Assembly: GCA_014361295.1 (NCBI GenBank)
Contig: JACIVX010000001.1
Span: forward strand, 124,001 to 188,000
Origin: Methanomassiliicoccales archaeon
Lineage (GTDB): Archaea; Thermoplasmatota; Thermoplasmata; Methanomassiliicoccales; JACIVX01
Length of the DNA: 64,000 nt
Reading direction: 5' to 3'
Shown here: positions 1 to 9,876 of the stretch, in pieces
Position numbering within the stretch: position 1 is the stretch's first letter
Layout of the letters: each line of letters opens with the position of its first letter
Position numbers and translations under genes: made by a program
Notes under the pieces: generated by a model
What the model was told of the DNA's origin: nothing
The model's database searches: none
The model's input: the letters and a program-made list of their open reading frames with translations, nothing else

Positions 1-646
1 TGATCGCCTTTCCCCTTCTGTAAACAGCATCGGCTGTGACAACAATGCGCGAATCGGCGTCGATAATTCTTGTCGCAAGGGCTTCAGCACTGAAGCCGCT
101 GAAGACGACGCTGTGGGCAGCGCCGATTCTCTGCAACGAGAGCATGTAGATCGGCAGTTCAGGAATCATGGGCATGTAGAGCGTCACAATCTCATTCTTC
201 TTCACAGAGAGTTTGTCCTTCAGTGCGTGAGCGACCCTGTTGACTTCCCTGTGAAGATCGCCGTATGTTAACACTCTGACTTCCTTCGGATTTCCTCTTT
301 CGTCGACGCCCTCCCCTTCCCAGATGATCGCCGCCTTGTTCTTCTTTCCTTTTTCAATTTGCCAGTCAGCGCATAGATACGATAAATTCGTCTCGCCGCC
401 GATGAACCACCTGTAAAACGGAGGGTTGCTGTCGTCCAGAACTTTATTCCATTTTTTGAACCACGGGATCTGAGAGGCCCATCGCGTCCAATATTCTTCG
501 ACGCTTTCCTTATCTTTTACGATTTCGTGATGCATCTGCCTGTATTCTTCAGCAGTCTGCACGCGGTCTTTCCATGTCTGCGGCACAAGATAATTCTCGA
601 ATTCCTCGTAGATTTTTTCCTTGAGGGCTATTTCTTTGAATTCCAT
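1..646 (-). CDS. acs: Acetyl-CoA synthetase (AMP-forming), N-terminal part, cut by window edge
   Basis: Reverse-strand reading from ATG at 644-646 runs open to base 1. About 215 residues are visible, roughly a third of the usual 630-660. The product starts MEFKEIALKEKIYEEF and contains the N-terminal ACS features WFKKWNKVLDD, FYRWFIGGETNLSYLC and LYMPMIPELPIYMLS, followed by the family stretch GAAHSVVFSGFSAEAL. The enzyme activates acetate to acetyl-adenylate and then acetyl-CoA in the cytoplasm. The catalytic P-loop and the C-terminal lid lie outside the window. An AT-rich TATA-like block sits about 25-40 bases upstream of the start, so the mRNA is probably leaderless or nearly so. A propionyl-CoA synthetase or another acyl-CoA synthetase of the same family cannot be excluded from the N-terminus alone. 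Confidence 0.88.
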   Translation of the reverse strand, partial: MEFKEIALKEKIYEEFENYLVPQTWKDRVQTAEEYRQMHHEIVKDKESVEEYWTRWASQIPWFKKWNKVLDDSNPPFYRWFIGGETNLSYLCADWQIEKGKKNKAAIIWEGEGVDERGNPKEVRVLTYGDLHREVNRVAHALKDKLSVKKNEIVTLYMPMIPELPIYMLSLQRIGAAHSVVFSGFSAEALATRIIDADSRIVVTADAVYRRGKAI

Positions 647-1092
647 GAGGAAAGATATAACCTCGGATTTTTATATTTAAAAATTTTTGCGAAATCCTCG
701 ACAATTGGCGTGTGAATTCGACAAAAATCGAAGGAAAATTGTCGATATGAGCACAAATGGAATCTTTGTGATCATAAGGGAATCAAAGGAGGCGAGAGCG
801 ATATCGGATTGGATGATGTCATTATGAGAAAATTCATGCTTTTCAAGATGATTGATCGGCAAATATTGAACGCTTGAATCTCTGTTTCTGGTCAACAAGA
901 GTAGCGATTAGCGAGTGTCTGGTTTTATCTCCAATATTTTTGAGAAAGATATGCGGCCACCTCGTTTCTTTTCAAACTCCTCGGTATCAAGGGTGAAAGG
1001 CAGCGAAAAGAATAAACAAAGCGTTGATAATGAGGTATACGAATCCGGGCATAACCCAACGGTTTCATGTGGACGAATTGGTGGGGAACATC
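647..1092. other. Intergenic region between divergent acs and the glycan cluster
   Basis: Holds the acs promoter near 670-688. I see no conserved coding sequence. The short open frames on both strands lack recognisable motifs or good ribosome binding sites. The frame of the following glycosyltransferase is open back to 1024, but those extra residues are unlike the family. Confidence 0.5.
670..688 (-). promoter_or_regulatory. TATA-like promoter element for acs
   Basis: On the reverse strand the block reads as a run of A/T including TTTTTAAATATA, 25-40 bases before the ATG at 646. This is the spacing expected for an archaeal TATA box feeding a leaderless transcript. The call rests on composition and spacing only. 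Confidence 0.45.
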
Positions 1093-1986
1093 ATGTCGGC
1101 GAATCGCGTGGCTGCGGTCATCCCCGCGTTTAACGAAGAGCTGACGATCGGCAGCGTTGTGCTTGAGACGAGAAAGCATGTTGATCAGGTGATTGTCGTC
1201 AACGACGGCTCTTTCGACAGAACCTCAGAGATTGCGAGATTGGCTGGTGCGTACGTCGTCGATCTTCCGAAAAACGGAGGAAAGGCGGCCGCGTTGAGGA
1301 AAGGGATCGAAATCGTAAGATCTCAGGGCTATGATGCATGCGTTTTCCTCGATGGCGATGGGCAACATGACCCCGATGAGATTCCGAGGATTATCGAGCC
1401 TGTGTTGAGGGGAGAGGCCGATCTTGTCATAGGGTCGAGGTTTCTTAACTCGAACGGCAGCACTCCCTCGTATCGTAAGGTGGGGCAGAGGATTCTCAAC
1501 ATCGTGACGAACATGGGCGTGAAGCAGAAGATCAGCGATTCGCAATCTGGGTTCAGGGCGTTGAGCGCCTCGGCGATCGAGAATTTCAATTTTCACTCCC
1601 GTGGCTATGCGATTGAGTCGGACATGATCCTTCATCTTTCGGGAAAGGGGATGAGGATCAAGGAGGTGCCAATCTCCTCGAGATACGACGTGCCGGAAGG
1701 ACATAAAAAGAAGCCCTTTGCCCACGGGTTGGAGGTGTTCGCAAGGGTCCTGAGGCTGGTGACTCAGAAGAGACCCCTTTTGATCATTGGTGTCCCAGGC
1801 TTTGTCATATTTCTTGCTGGTCTACTGCTTGGAATTCTCAGCTTGTTCGAGCATACACTCTTTGGCTGGGGATGGATGTTCCAGACATCGCTTGCTCTCT
1901 TCCTGTTCATTATTGGCATGGTCTTGGGGATAAGCGCCGTAACGCTGAACTCGATCGCTCAGATGTTTGGGGGTGGCATCAGGTGA
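1093..1986 (+). CDS. Family 2 glycosyltransferase, polyprenyl-phosphate type, with C-terminal membrane segments
   Basis: A 297-residue protein of the dolichol-phosphate mannosyltransferase / DPM1-like GT2 group. It moves a sugar from a nucleotide donor, probably onto a polyprenyl phosphate, at the inner face of the membrane. The GT-A fold is plain: VIPAFNEE at residues 9-16, VVNDGSFD near 35-42, the metal-binding LDGDGQHDPDE at 86-96, and IGSRF downstream. Two hydrophobic segments near residues 228-290 anchor the C-terminus. I chose ATG 1093 because the protein then starts just before the first strand, as in the family. An in-frame ATG at 1024 would add 23 unrelated residues. It opens a cluster of four coupled glycan genes; the next gene starts on a GTG inside its last codons. 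Confidence 0.85.
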   Translation: MSANRVAAVIPAFNEELTIGSVVLETRKHVDQVIVVNDGSFDRTSEIARLAGAYVVDLPKNGGKAAALRKGIEIVRSQGYDACVFLDGDGQHDPDEIPRIIEPVLRGEADLVIGSRFLNSNGSTPSYRKVGQRILNIVTNMGVKQKISDSQSGFRALSASAIENFNFHSRGYAIESDMILHLSGKGMRIKEVPISSRYDVPEGHKKKPFAHGLEVFARVLRLVTQKRPLLIIGVPGFVIFLAGLLLGILSLFEHTLFGWGWMFQTSLALFLFIIGMVLGISAVTLNSIAQMFGGGIR

Positions 1987-3080
1987 AAGTCGGAGTTTTC
2001 GCAAATACACCCGCACAGGTTCATTTCTTCAAGAATATCTGTAGGTGCCTTGGACGGGATGGACACGAGGTATTCATCCTTTACCGTGATTATGGAGAAA
2101 CGAAAAGCCTCATTAATGAAATGAAATTGCCAGGTCATCTTTATTCCTCAGCTCCAATTTCAAAGATAGGTAAGCTGTTGGCGTTGCCATCCTCGATCGG
2201 TAAAGCTTCAAAATATCTCCGTGCGAATGCCATCGATATCGTTGCTGGTTTTGGGATATACGAAACATTCTCATCGATATTCATGAAAATTCCGAGTATT
2301 GTTTTTACCGATTCAGAACCCATCTCAAATAAAATTACTTATTCAATTCAATTCCGCACCTATTCACCTTTCATCAGCGCCATCATCACACCTTCTTCAT
2401 TCCTTCAGAATCTCGGCAAGAAGCATATCCGTGTAAATAGCTACAAGGAACTCGCCTATCTCCACCCGAATTATTTCAAGCCTGATGACAGCATATTTGA
2501 TCTTTTGGACATTGAGAAAGGCGAGGAATACGCCGTACTCCGCTTCAATGCGTTTGACGCGGTCCATGATGCTGGTATAAGGGGTTTTTCGCCCGAAGAC
2601 AAGGTGAAGTTGGTCAAGGAACTGGAAAAGGATTTGAAGGTCTTCATTTCTTCTGAGGCAGGCGTTCCTGAAGAAATAAAGGATCGCGTGCTGAGGATAC
2701 CGAAGAGCAGGATCCATGATGTGCTATTTTTTTCAAAACTCTTAGTTGCCGATACTGGAACAATGGTCACTGAGGCGGCGGTTTTGGGAACTCCTGCAGT
2801 GATGTTTCATCCAAAAGTGCACGATTTTGGTAATTTTGTCGAGCTCGAAGGTAAATATGGTTTGATATTCGGCTGTAACAAAAATTCGCAAGATGCCATA
2901 GCAAAGGCGATAGAATTGGCAAAGGAGCAAAATGTCAAAAGAGAATGGGCGGCGAAGCGGGAGAAGCTTTTGAAAGAGAAAATCGACATGACGGGGTTCA
3001 TGGTTTGGTTCATCGAGAATTATCCTGAGAGCTTTGAGGTTGCGAAGGAGAAACCGGGATTCCATCTGGGGAGAGCATGA
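1983..3080 (+). CDS. DUF354 family glycosyltransferase-like protein
   Basis: About 365 residues, starting at GTG 1983 so that the product begins VKVGVFANTPAQVHFF, the typical N-terminus of DUF354 (a GT-B-like family related to UDP-GlcNAc 2-epimerases). The frame is open further upstream, but that part lies inside the GT2 gene. Conserved stretches include GFGIYETFSSIF, the FTDSEP segment, and the C-terminal donor-site region VADTGTMVTEAAVLGTPAVMF. DUF354 proteins occur in archaeal surface-glycan clusters; the exact reaction is not established. It overlaps the genes on both sides by four bases, so translational coupling is likely. Confidence 0.8.
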   Translation: MKVGVFANTPAQVHFFKNICRCLGRDGHEVFILYRDYGETKSLINEMKLPGHLYSSAPISKIGKLLALPSSIGKASKYLRANAIDIVAGFGIYETFSSIFMKIPSIVFTDSEPISNKITYSIQFRTYSPFISAIITPSSFLQNLGKKHIRVNSYKELAYLHPNYFKPDDSIFDLLDIEKGEEYAVLRFNAFDAVHDAGIRGFSPEDKVKLVKELEKDLKVFISSEAGVPEEIKDRVLRIPKSRIHDVLFFSKLLVADTGTMVTEAAVLGTPAVMFHPKVHDFGNFVELEGKYGLIFGCNKNSQDAIAKAIELAKEQNVKREWAAKREKLLKEKIDMTGFMVWFIENYPESFEVAKEKPGFHLGRA

Positions 3081-4246
3081 ATATCCTGGTCATCTCTCCG
3101 CATTATAATACTTTCATAAAAGGTTGGGCTGAATCCATGGCAAAATTTGTCAATAGTATGGATATAGTGGTGCGTCACAATTACATGGTAGAGATATCAA
3201 ATTACTTTTCAAGTAGCTACTTCGAATATTTGAAGAAATACACGCGGAAAAACATCGTCGATTTGAGAAATATACCTCCTAACATCGAAGTTCAACTAAT
3301 TTCGATGCTTTATTTCGTTCCTGATGGCAGAAATAAGTTCTTGGGAAATAGGATGGCGAGGAAAGTCGAAAAATTTCTTATGAAAAAGAAATCGAAATTT
3401 GACCTAATTCATGCGCATTTCACATGGCCGTGTGGATATGCTGGTTTGGTACTAAAGAAAAGATTTGAATGCCCTCTGGTCGTAACGATACATGAGAACC
3501 AAAACTGGTTAATTAGGGAATTTGATTCCAAGAACAAGAAAACATATGAAGTCTGGAAGAATGCCGATGCTTTAATAAGAGTTAACAAGCGGGATGTGCC
3601 TCTACTTTCCCAATTCAATTCCAATATATATTCAATCCCCAATGGATTTAATTACAATAGGATAAAGATTATAGCAAAGGATGACGCTCGGCAAATTATT
3701 GGTTTAGATAGATCTTTAAAGCTTCTTTTTTCTCTTGGATTTCTGATTCCTCGAAAGGGATTTCACTTCTTAATCGACTCAATAGGAAGAATTCTGAAGA
3801 ACGACAAAGATATCAAATGCGTCATAGGTGGTAGCGGACCTTTTGCAAAGGAACTCCAGAAGCGAATTCGCGAACTCGGCCTCCAAGATCATGTGACATT
3901 GCTCGGCTTCATCGACGATGAGGAACTTCATTTGTGGATGAACGCCTGCGATCTCTTTGTCATTCCGAGTCTATCCGAAGGCAACCCCACCGTCATGTTC
4001 GAAGCCCTCGGCTGTGGGAAACCTGTCGTCGCGACGAGAGTCGGCGGAATCCCTGAGATCATCACTTCGGAGGATTACGGACTTCTCTGCAACCCCGGTG
4101 ATCCAAAAGACCTCGCGGAGAAGATACTCATCGCCCTCGACAAGAAATGGGATCATGAAAAAATAAGGAAATACGCGGAGCAGTTCACATGGGACAACAT
4201 CGCGAAGCAGGTGATGGCCGTGTATGAAGAGGTGCTGAGGAAGTGA
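3077..4246 (+). CDS. Family 4 glycosyltransferase (GT-B)
   Basis: 389 residues from ATG 3077, overlapping the previous stop. The N-terminal acceptor domain begins MNILVISPHYNTFIKGWAE. The C-terminal Rossmann domain has FSLGFLIPRKGFHFLIDSI, VIGGSGPF, and the donor-binding EX7E motif within PSLSEGNPTVMFEALGCG, followed by GKPVVATRVGGIPEII. It should transfer a sugar from a nucleotide donor to a growing lipid-linked or surface glycan. Donor and acceptor cannot be told from sequence. The first ~650 bases are more AT-rich than the last ~400, so a chimeric origin is possible. Confidence 0.85.
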   Translation: MNILVISPHYNTFIKGWAESMAKFVNSMDIVVRHNYMVEISNYFSSSYFEYLKKYTRKNIVDLRNIPPNIEVQLISMLYFVPDGRNKFLGNRMARKVEKFLMKKKSKFDLIHAHFTWPCGYAGLVLKKRFECPLVVTIHENQNWLIREFDSKNKKTYEVWKNADALIRVNKRDVPLLSQFNSNIYSIPNGFNYNRIKIIAKDDARQIIGLDRSLKLLFSLGFLIPRKGFHFLIDSIGRILKNDKDIKCVIGGSGPFAKELQKRIRELGLQDHVTLLGFIDDEELHLWMNACDLFVIPSLSEGNPTVMFEALGCGKPVVATRVGGIPEIITSEDYGLLCNPGDPKDLAEKILIALDKKWDHEKIRKYAEQFTWDNIAKQVMAVYEEVLRK

Positions 4247-5325
4247 ATGCGATGCGCGTCGCAATCGTCACGCATTACTGGAAGAACAGCCCGGGCGGCG
4301 GGGTGAAGACTTTTCTAGTCAATTTGTACGAAGCATTGAGGGACAAAGGCGTTGATGTGCGTGTCGTGTTCAAAGAAGGAGAGGATAGGGAGAATGTCAA
4401 GGTGCAGGGGAGCAGGTTTCTTTTTCCTTTTAGGGCATTTTTCAAGCTTTTCAAATTGAAGCCAGATGTGGTGCACAGCCACGGCACTTGGTACTGCCTT
4501 CTCGCTGGCGTTATCTACAAGAAATTCAGAGGGGTTCGACTGGTGCACACATTTCACACAGAGCCGACAGAAAAGGAAAAGCTGAATCTTTTTGCTCGAT
4601 TCTTCATGCAGTATCTAATCAATAACGCGGACTGTGTCACATTCGTGTCGGCCCGGTTGAAAGAAAAAATCGAGGAGATCTACGGCTTGAGATTCGGTAG
4701 AACAGCGGTAACCCATGCTGGCATTAGAGCGGTGAAAATAGGCGATGAGGAAATCAATGCCTTCCGGGCAAAATTCGGCATCAGGCCAGAATCTTTTGTG
4801 TTGCTTGCGCTGGGTCTGACCGCTCTTGAAGCGAAAGCGAAAGGGTTGAAACTTCTCATTCAATCGCTCAAGAAAGTTCGACAGATTCATCCAAATATTC
4901 AGTTAATCGCAACACGCGAAGGCAAGTATGCTAGCGAAGTGAAGAATTTTGCCAAGGAGATCGGCATGGACGATATCGTTGTGTTTACTGGTGATATCGA
5001 GAGCCCAATGGTGGCTGTTGCCGTGTGCGACATTTATGCGCACATTGTTTTTGGGGAGGGAGGTCTATCTTTGTCTATTTTGGAAGCGATGGCGATGGGC
5101 AAGCCGATTATCGCCTCTAGAGTTGGTGGGATTCCCGAAGCGATCCAGCATGAATATAACGGTCTTCTTGTTGATAATGAAGAAAATGAGATCTGCGACG
5201 CAATCATCCGGATGATGAGGAATAAGGAGTTCGCTGAAAGGTGCGGGAGGAATGCGCAGAAGACTGTGAAAGAAAAGTTCAGCTTGGAGGCGATGTCATT
5301 TGAATTTTTGAGAATATATCAATAA
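4243..5325 (+). CDS. Family 4 glycosyltransferase (GT-B)
   Basis: 360 residues. It starts at GTG 4243 inside the previous stop (GTGA overlap); an in-frame ATG at 4252 (MRVAIVTHYWKNSPGGG) is an equally good start. The PGGG loop after the first strand is the usual GT4 glycine-rich acceptor loop. HSHGTWYCLLAG, HTFHTEP and the C-terminal GEGGLSLSILEAMAMG with GKPIIASRVGGIPEAI match the GT-B donor site. It is the last member of the coupled cluster and is followed by a 730-base gap. Confidence 0.85.
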   Translation: MNAMRVAIVTHYWKNSPGGGVKTFLVNLYEALRDKGVDVRVVFKEGEDRENVKVQGSRFLFPFRAFFKLFKLKPDVVHSHGTWYCLLAGVIYKKFRGVRLVHTFHTEPTEKEKLNLFARFFMQYLINNADCVTFVSARLKEKIEEIYGLRFGRTAVTHAGIRAVKIGDEEINAFRAKFGIRPESFVLLALGLTALEAKAKGLKLLIQSLKKVRQIHPNIQLIATREGKYASEVKNFAKEIGMDDIVVFTGDIESPMVAVAVCDIYAHIVFGEGGLSLSILEAMAMGKPIIASRVGGIPEAIQHEYNGLLVDNEENEICDAIIRMMRNKEFAERCGRNAQKTVKEKFSLEAMSFEFLRIYQ

Positions 5326-6056
5326 TCTAATCTTTTGATTTGACGTTGTGATTGGCTATGTTCAACCATTCGCTGCAATTACATCAATTCGTTGATCTCT
5401 CTATGACAAGGTATTTGAAAATCTGCAAATTTCGTTCATAATCGCGCCGTATATGATTAAATCTAGAGAACACACAGTAATCCGATTCTTGCAGGAATTC
5501 TAACTAGTGCGATGAGCGCGTTAATGGAATTTTTCAAATTCTGGAAAAAACCAAGTCGCATTTTTATCGAATTTTCCAAACATATTCATGTATTATGAGG
5601 CAAGCATTTTAGGAGAGACCGCGTGTGCGGGTTAATTCCGTTAGGACGGTTGCAATGCTTCAAACATGGCACTATTTTGGAATTCTAATCAGAAATGAAA
5701 TGTATTGGCAAGCATCTTCAAATAAATATTCACAATTATCAATTAAAATCACTTTCCAATCGATATCCGTAAATAAACTGTTTTCATCTCTTCCTGCCCC
5801 CTCTCCCCCTCAGAATTGATCGTATTTATTAGCCCAAACAAGGATTTGTCCTCATTACACTTTCGACTAATAGACAGCTGGTGACCCCCATCACAGCTAT
5901 TTGCTATAGCAGAGAGGGAAAGCGAATATCCCAAACTAATAAATTTCCTTCTTGCTATTGTGAGTACGTACCTCTCTAGCCACGTGGTGTATCTTCGCAG
6001 AATACTTAGAAGTTCAATTATGCTCTAGCTTCCGTTAAGAGATAAGAGGCGATAAA
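5326..6056. other. Long AT-rich intergenic gap
   Basis: Sits between the glycosyltransferase operon and the membrane-protein gene. No supported gene on either strand: the only open frames are about 60 codons, without motifs. TTGCAATGCTTC-like and AATATTCA-rich stretches suggest promoter DNA for the next gene, but I could not fix one element. Confidence 0.4.
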
Positions 6057-7586
6057 GTGTTGAAGCACTCAAAGATTGGTCTTATATTGGTCATCATTGC
6101 TTCAGTCATAGGAATTATTTTTCTGCCCACATGCCCTGGCAATTTTTATGATCCAAGTCATTATTATAATTTGTATTTACCGGATTTTGGTGTCAATTCC
6201 GATATTTCTGTATTACCGAATGCGTTCAGGACGCTTCAAACAATGTATACTCTTGACAAAATGATGCTCGTTGTAGCACAAGACAATCCGCTATTATTTC
6301 ACCAGATCTATCATGTTATATCACCGTTATTTAACTTTTTTGCTTTTATTCTTTTTTTCAGTGCGATTAAAGAATATAAAAAATATCGAATTTTTTTGGG
6401 AGGTTTATTTTCTTTGTGCATCGGCTGGAATTCGCTTGCATTATTATTGGGCATGACCGTTTTGTTTTTCATAATCTTCCCTAAACGAATTGAAAGTAAA
6501 ATCGCGATGATTTTGGTTTTTGCAACAATTTCGCTCTACTGGCATTCGGCTCATATGATCTTTTTCATATCCTCAATATTTCTATTACTTGGATTTATCC
6601 TCTCACCCAGGATATCATCGGAAAAGAGAGTTCCGAGCCACGAATATTTAGGGAACACGTTGATATTGCTGACCGTTATTTCAATTGCAGTCTGGATATA
6701 TATTAGGGAGATTCCTTTAATATCAAATTTGCTTAAGATCTCTTATTACTTGGACCCATCCACAATTTATCGCGGTCTCTTCTTAAAAGGTTCATTCGTC
6801 AACCCACAATATGCATACAATTTTGTTTCCTTCGTGCCGGAAATCGTCATAGATTGCACAAGATATCTCTTATACCTACTCGTGATCCTTTCGGCGATCT
6901 TTGTTACAGTAAAGATCTTTCTAAATCGGAATGGGGAAATGCATGAAATTATTGGTGTTTCTTTCCTTGGTGGTACTGTGGTTTTTCTCTTTCTTTATTA
7001 TGTTGCTACAGAGTCCTTCGGGCCTGGCCCGATCATCCTTTTATTATTGCCTTGGTTGCTTGGTTATGTAATTTGTCGCTACAGATTTTATAAAAAGAAG
7101 AGAGTTAAAAGAGACATTATTTTTCTATCTTTGTTTTTCGTAATCACGGGATCCTTGCTGGTAACCTCTATATTCGGACTTTACAATGCGTCTGAGACCA
7201 ATCCCCAATTAAATGAAGACTTTACAAATTACTTCAACCCATCCGTATGGCTTGCTAATCATGTGGATAATGTCACGGTATTGTCAGATGCAAATACAAT
7301 GGGATACATCGCAATTTGGTACGGAAAATATGGACTCTATGAGAAAACAAATATCTATTTTAGATCTATCGGAGAAAATTCTTATTCAAAACTGATGAAT
7401 GGTACGGCGTCTGCTTACAAGTCTTCTGACACCATGTTTATGTACAACTACGATCTCTTTGATAAACACCTCTTATTTGAATCCCTGCAATCTTGGAATA
7501 AATATGAGCCACTACCACCATCCATAGCAATACGAAATGATCTAAACGTTGTATATAACAGCCGCATCATCTGGATACTGAATTGA
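6057..7586 (+). CDS. Large multi-pass membrane protein, possible glycan-cluster transferase or polymerase
   Basis: 509 residues from GTG 6057 (TTG 6060 also possible), after an AGAGGCGAT ribosome-binding-like stretch. The N-terminus is a hydrophobic segment (LILVIIASVIGIIF), and about ten further hydrophobic segments follow up to residue ~385. The C-terminal ~120 residues are soluble and carry WLANHVDNVTVLSDANTMG, reminiscent of the extracytoplasmic end of GT-C enzymes. I do not recognise the family. An early DPSHYYNLYLPDF loop could be the acidic first loop that GT-C glycosyltransferases use for metal or substrate binding, but this is a guess. The gene is clearly more AT-rich than its neighbours and stands alone, which suggests transfer. 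Confidence 0.6.
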   Translation: MLKHSKIGLILVIIASVIGIIFLPTCPGNFYDPSHYYNLYLPDFGVNSDISVLPNAFRTLQTMYTLDKMMLVVAQDNPLLFHQIYHVISPLFNFFAFILFFSAIKEYKKYRIFLGGLFSLCIGWNSLALLLGMTVLFFIIFPKRIESKIAMILVFATISLYWHSAHMIFFISSIFLLLGFILSPRISSEKRVPSHEYLGNTLILLTVISIAVWIYIREIPLISNLLKISYYLDPSTIYRGLFLKGSFVNPQYAYNFVSFVPEIVIDCTRYLLYLLVILSAIFVTVKIFLNRNGEMHEIIGVSFLGGTVVFLFLYYVATESFGPGPIILLLLPWLLGYVICRYRFYKKKRVKRDIIFLSLFFVITGSLLVTSIFGLYNASETNPQLNEDFTNYFNPSVWLANHVDNVTVLSDANTMGYIAIWYGKYGLYEKTNIYFRSIGENSYSKLMNGTASAYKSSDTMFMYNYDLFDKHLLFESLQSWNKYEPLPPSIAIRNDLNVVYNSRIIWILN

Positions 7587-7972
7587 TCATAGTCTTTGGT
7601 CTTGTACCCTCGATCATATTATATCGTCCAAATTTTATTAACAACTTAGATGTAACAAGAACAAAAATCGTAGTAAGGTCGTTCCGGCCGAGAGCTTATA
7701 TTACAATCTCTAATATTTATCGAGAAACATTATTACAAATACCCGTATGAAAAATTATTTTAGTAATCCTATTGATCTGAATTTTCAATAATATCCAACA
7801 TTGCGGTAGCTCACCTATAATGAAAAATAATCTAATGTGTCGTTCAATCAATTCTCAAAAATGTTCGAGTCTCCTTGATAAAAATTATTCTAGGAATGAT
7901 AGACGCTAAGATAATAATACCAACAGAACATCCTATGCGACGCTTGAAAATTGTAATAATGAGGTGTTCAAC
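7587..7972. other. AT-rich intergenic region
   Basis: No gene seen. Several A/T runs could serve as promoters for the small RHH gene downstream. The coding frames are short and unrelated to known motifs. Confidence 0.4.
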
Positions 7973-8236
7973 TTGGCAGAAACGGTCTCGACGAGGCTCC
8001 CGCCGAAGATCATAAAGATGATGGAAGCGGAGGTGAAAGCAAAGGGTGTCATCCTGAGCTCGTTATTAAAGGAAATCATCAAGGAGCACTACGGAATTGA
8101 GACATCTAAGCAAGAACAGAAATCATTTCTTTTGAATCTTCAAGAGGCGATCGATAAGCTTGGCGGAGCGAAGATGTCATCCTCTAGCACCGAGGTCGCT
8201 GCGCTTGGTCAGACAGCAAGGTTGCACCCATCATAG
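7973..8236 (+). CDS. Small ribbon-helix-helix-like protein
   Basis: About 87 residues. The N-terminus VSTRLPPKIIKMMEAEVKAK followed by SSLLKEIIKEHYG has the layout of a CopG/RHH DNA-binding domain: a short strand with alternating polar residues, then two helices. I chose TTG 7973 because GAGGTG lies six bases upstream of it; an alternative GTG at 7964 adds three residues. The C-terminal half (residues ~45-87) is low in motifs. Such proteins often act as antitoxins or small repressors. No toxin gene follows directly, so its partner, if any, is unknown. Confidence 0.6.
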   Translation: MAETVSTRLPPKIIKMMEAEVKAKGVILSSLLKEIIKEHYGIETSKQEQKSFLLNLQEAIDKLGGAKMSSSSTEVAALGQTARLHPS

Positions 8237-8834
8237 TTCATCATAATATATAAAAGATGAGGGGTGTGCCCGAAAAATCGAGGCATTGACAAATCCATAG
8301 AATCACGCTCTTGTAATGAATGGATCGTCAAATTTCTCACCATAGTTTCGGAGGCTAATCACTGCGTCTCTCCTCGTCCTCACCCTCTATCTGCGGTAAT
8401 CATATTGCGATTCTGTTCTTTTTTTTTAACTCTTTCCTATCGATTCGCATTTTTCATACGAATATCAAAAGCCAGCTCATTGAGCATGAACGGGCACTGT
8501 CGACCAGCCTTATAAGATCTGTTCAAAAATAAGTTCAAATCATTTGGTGCAGCATGCCCGCTCTCGTCTCACTCACCAAGCACGCATTCTAATCGCACCT
8601 CATGCTCACTCAACGATAGTTCTTTCCTCACTTCATCCTCACCTTCTTCGCACTCCACGGCGTTGAGAAGTTCCATGGTCGAAGTAGCCCCATCCCATGA
8701 GATCCTATCATTGACGGAGCGGGTCTTGAGTGGAGAACACTCATTTGTGCAAGACCTTCACTTTAAATCTGGAATAAAAATCAGCGTTCAAAGAATGCCA
8801 TCAAGCCCTATCGCTTCCCATGTTGCCAAATATG
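8237..8834. other. Intergenic region with a possible degraded reverse-strand reading
   Basis: No firm gene. On the reverse strand a frame ending near 8566 reads SVNDRISWDGATSTMELL and an acidic tail, but it has no good start and stops lie upstream. It may be a remnant. TATATAAAAG at 8247-8256 could be a promoter, but nothing coding follows it. Confidence 0.3.
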
Positions 8835-9299
8835 TCACAAGCTTGAGAGCCAGATCTCATACATCCATTTGATTTCAAGGTCGCAGCAAATCTTGATCCA
8901 TTCTCTGCCCGGATTTTCAAAAACCTGTTTCGCAGTTTCTTTACTCACCTTTCTTCTTTGTCTGAGGATGTCCAGAACAATGCTCGCCGAGTACTTCTTC
9001 GCAAGATCTTCTATGATCGGCTCTAATTCCTCTACCTTCAATGCTCTCATCTCGATGCTTCTCACCCACTTCTTTGGTTTCATCGGTTCAAGTGATATGT
9101 CATCGTAGATCAAAGGAGCGTACTTGTAATAGTTTTTCCAGCCAAGCTTGACCTTCGCCACCGCCTTATAAACCGGCACTCCGTTTCCCAAGAGCTTCTT
9201 CAACTCCGCTATCTTTCGCTGCGTTTCTTCGCTCGGCTCAAGCATAGACTTGAGTTCTTCTAATTCACCTATAGGCTTTATCGCCAGCGGCGGATTCAT
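8835..9299 (-). CDS. Uncharacterised 154-residue protein with helix-turn-helix-like segment
   Basis: Begins MNPPLAIKPIGELEEL at ATG 9299. Residues ~30-60 (IAELKKLLGNGVPVYKAV then KVKLGWKNYYKYAPLIYDD) look like a small homeodomain-like DNA-binding helix pair of the sort found in archaeal mobile-element accessory proteins. The C-terminal half is mostly helical and charged and ends in KWMYEIWLSSL. No enzyme motif is visible. It stands alone between two gene-poor gaps. I do not recognise the family. Confidence 0.55.
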   Translation of the reverse strand: MNPPLAIKPIGELEELKSMLEPSEETQRKIAELKKLLGNGVPVYKAVAKVKLGWKNYYKYAPLIYDDISLEPMKPKKWVRSIEMRALKVEELEPIIEDLAKKYSASIVLDILRQRRKVSKETAKQVFENPGREWIKICCDLEIKWMYEIWLSSL

Positions 9300-9876
9300 A
9301 GGAATTCACCAATTTGATCAGGGAGCTAATTCAATTAAACTTTTTCCCCGCACGACACTTCGTATCAAGCTATCGGCTACTTTGACAGTATGAGCCGCAC
9401 GAGTGATGATCACCACCGCTCATGGGCATGAAACCTTCTTATGAACTCGATATCGAAGAACCAAAATCTGTGTTGTTTCGGCGTCCCCAGCACTTACATC
9501 ACATGAAAAATGATCGGAGCACCCGCTCAGATATCTTCTGGCCCATCTAATGCACTAGGATGACCTCTTCCAAGCAACATTGATACAGATCTCAATGCCC
9601 TCGATGTGATATTATGGAGAACCCTTTTTTCAAAAGCTGGTGGTATTCTTGCTTCGCAAAAAACTAGTATTTTCCACGAGACAAAATTTCGAGTGACTTG
9701 AACTGCAATTGATTTTCTATTGGTGATAGAAGAGACATATCATCAGAAGTAAGCGGAAAAAAAATGAAAAGTCTTCATCATTGAAGGTTAATATGCTCCG
9801 CCATAAAGTATTCACCATTGGGATCGAGAATGGCTTGAGCGAACCATCTTGCAAATCCATGACCATTTCCTTTTCA
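9300..9876. other. Intergenic region without a recognisable gene
   Basis: Nothing coding is supported on either strand. No RNA-gene or repeat structure was found by eye. Confidence 0.4.
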
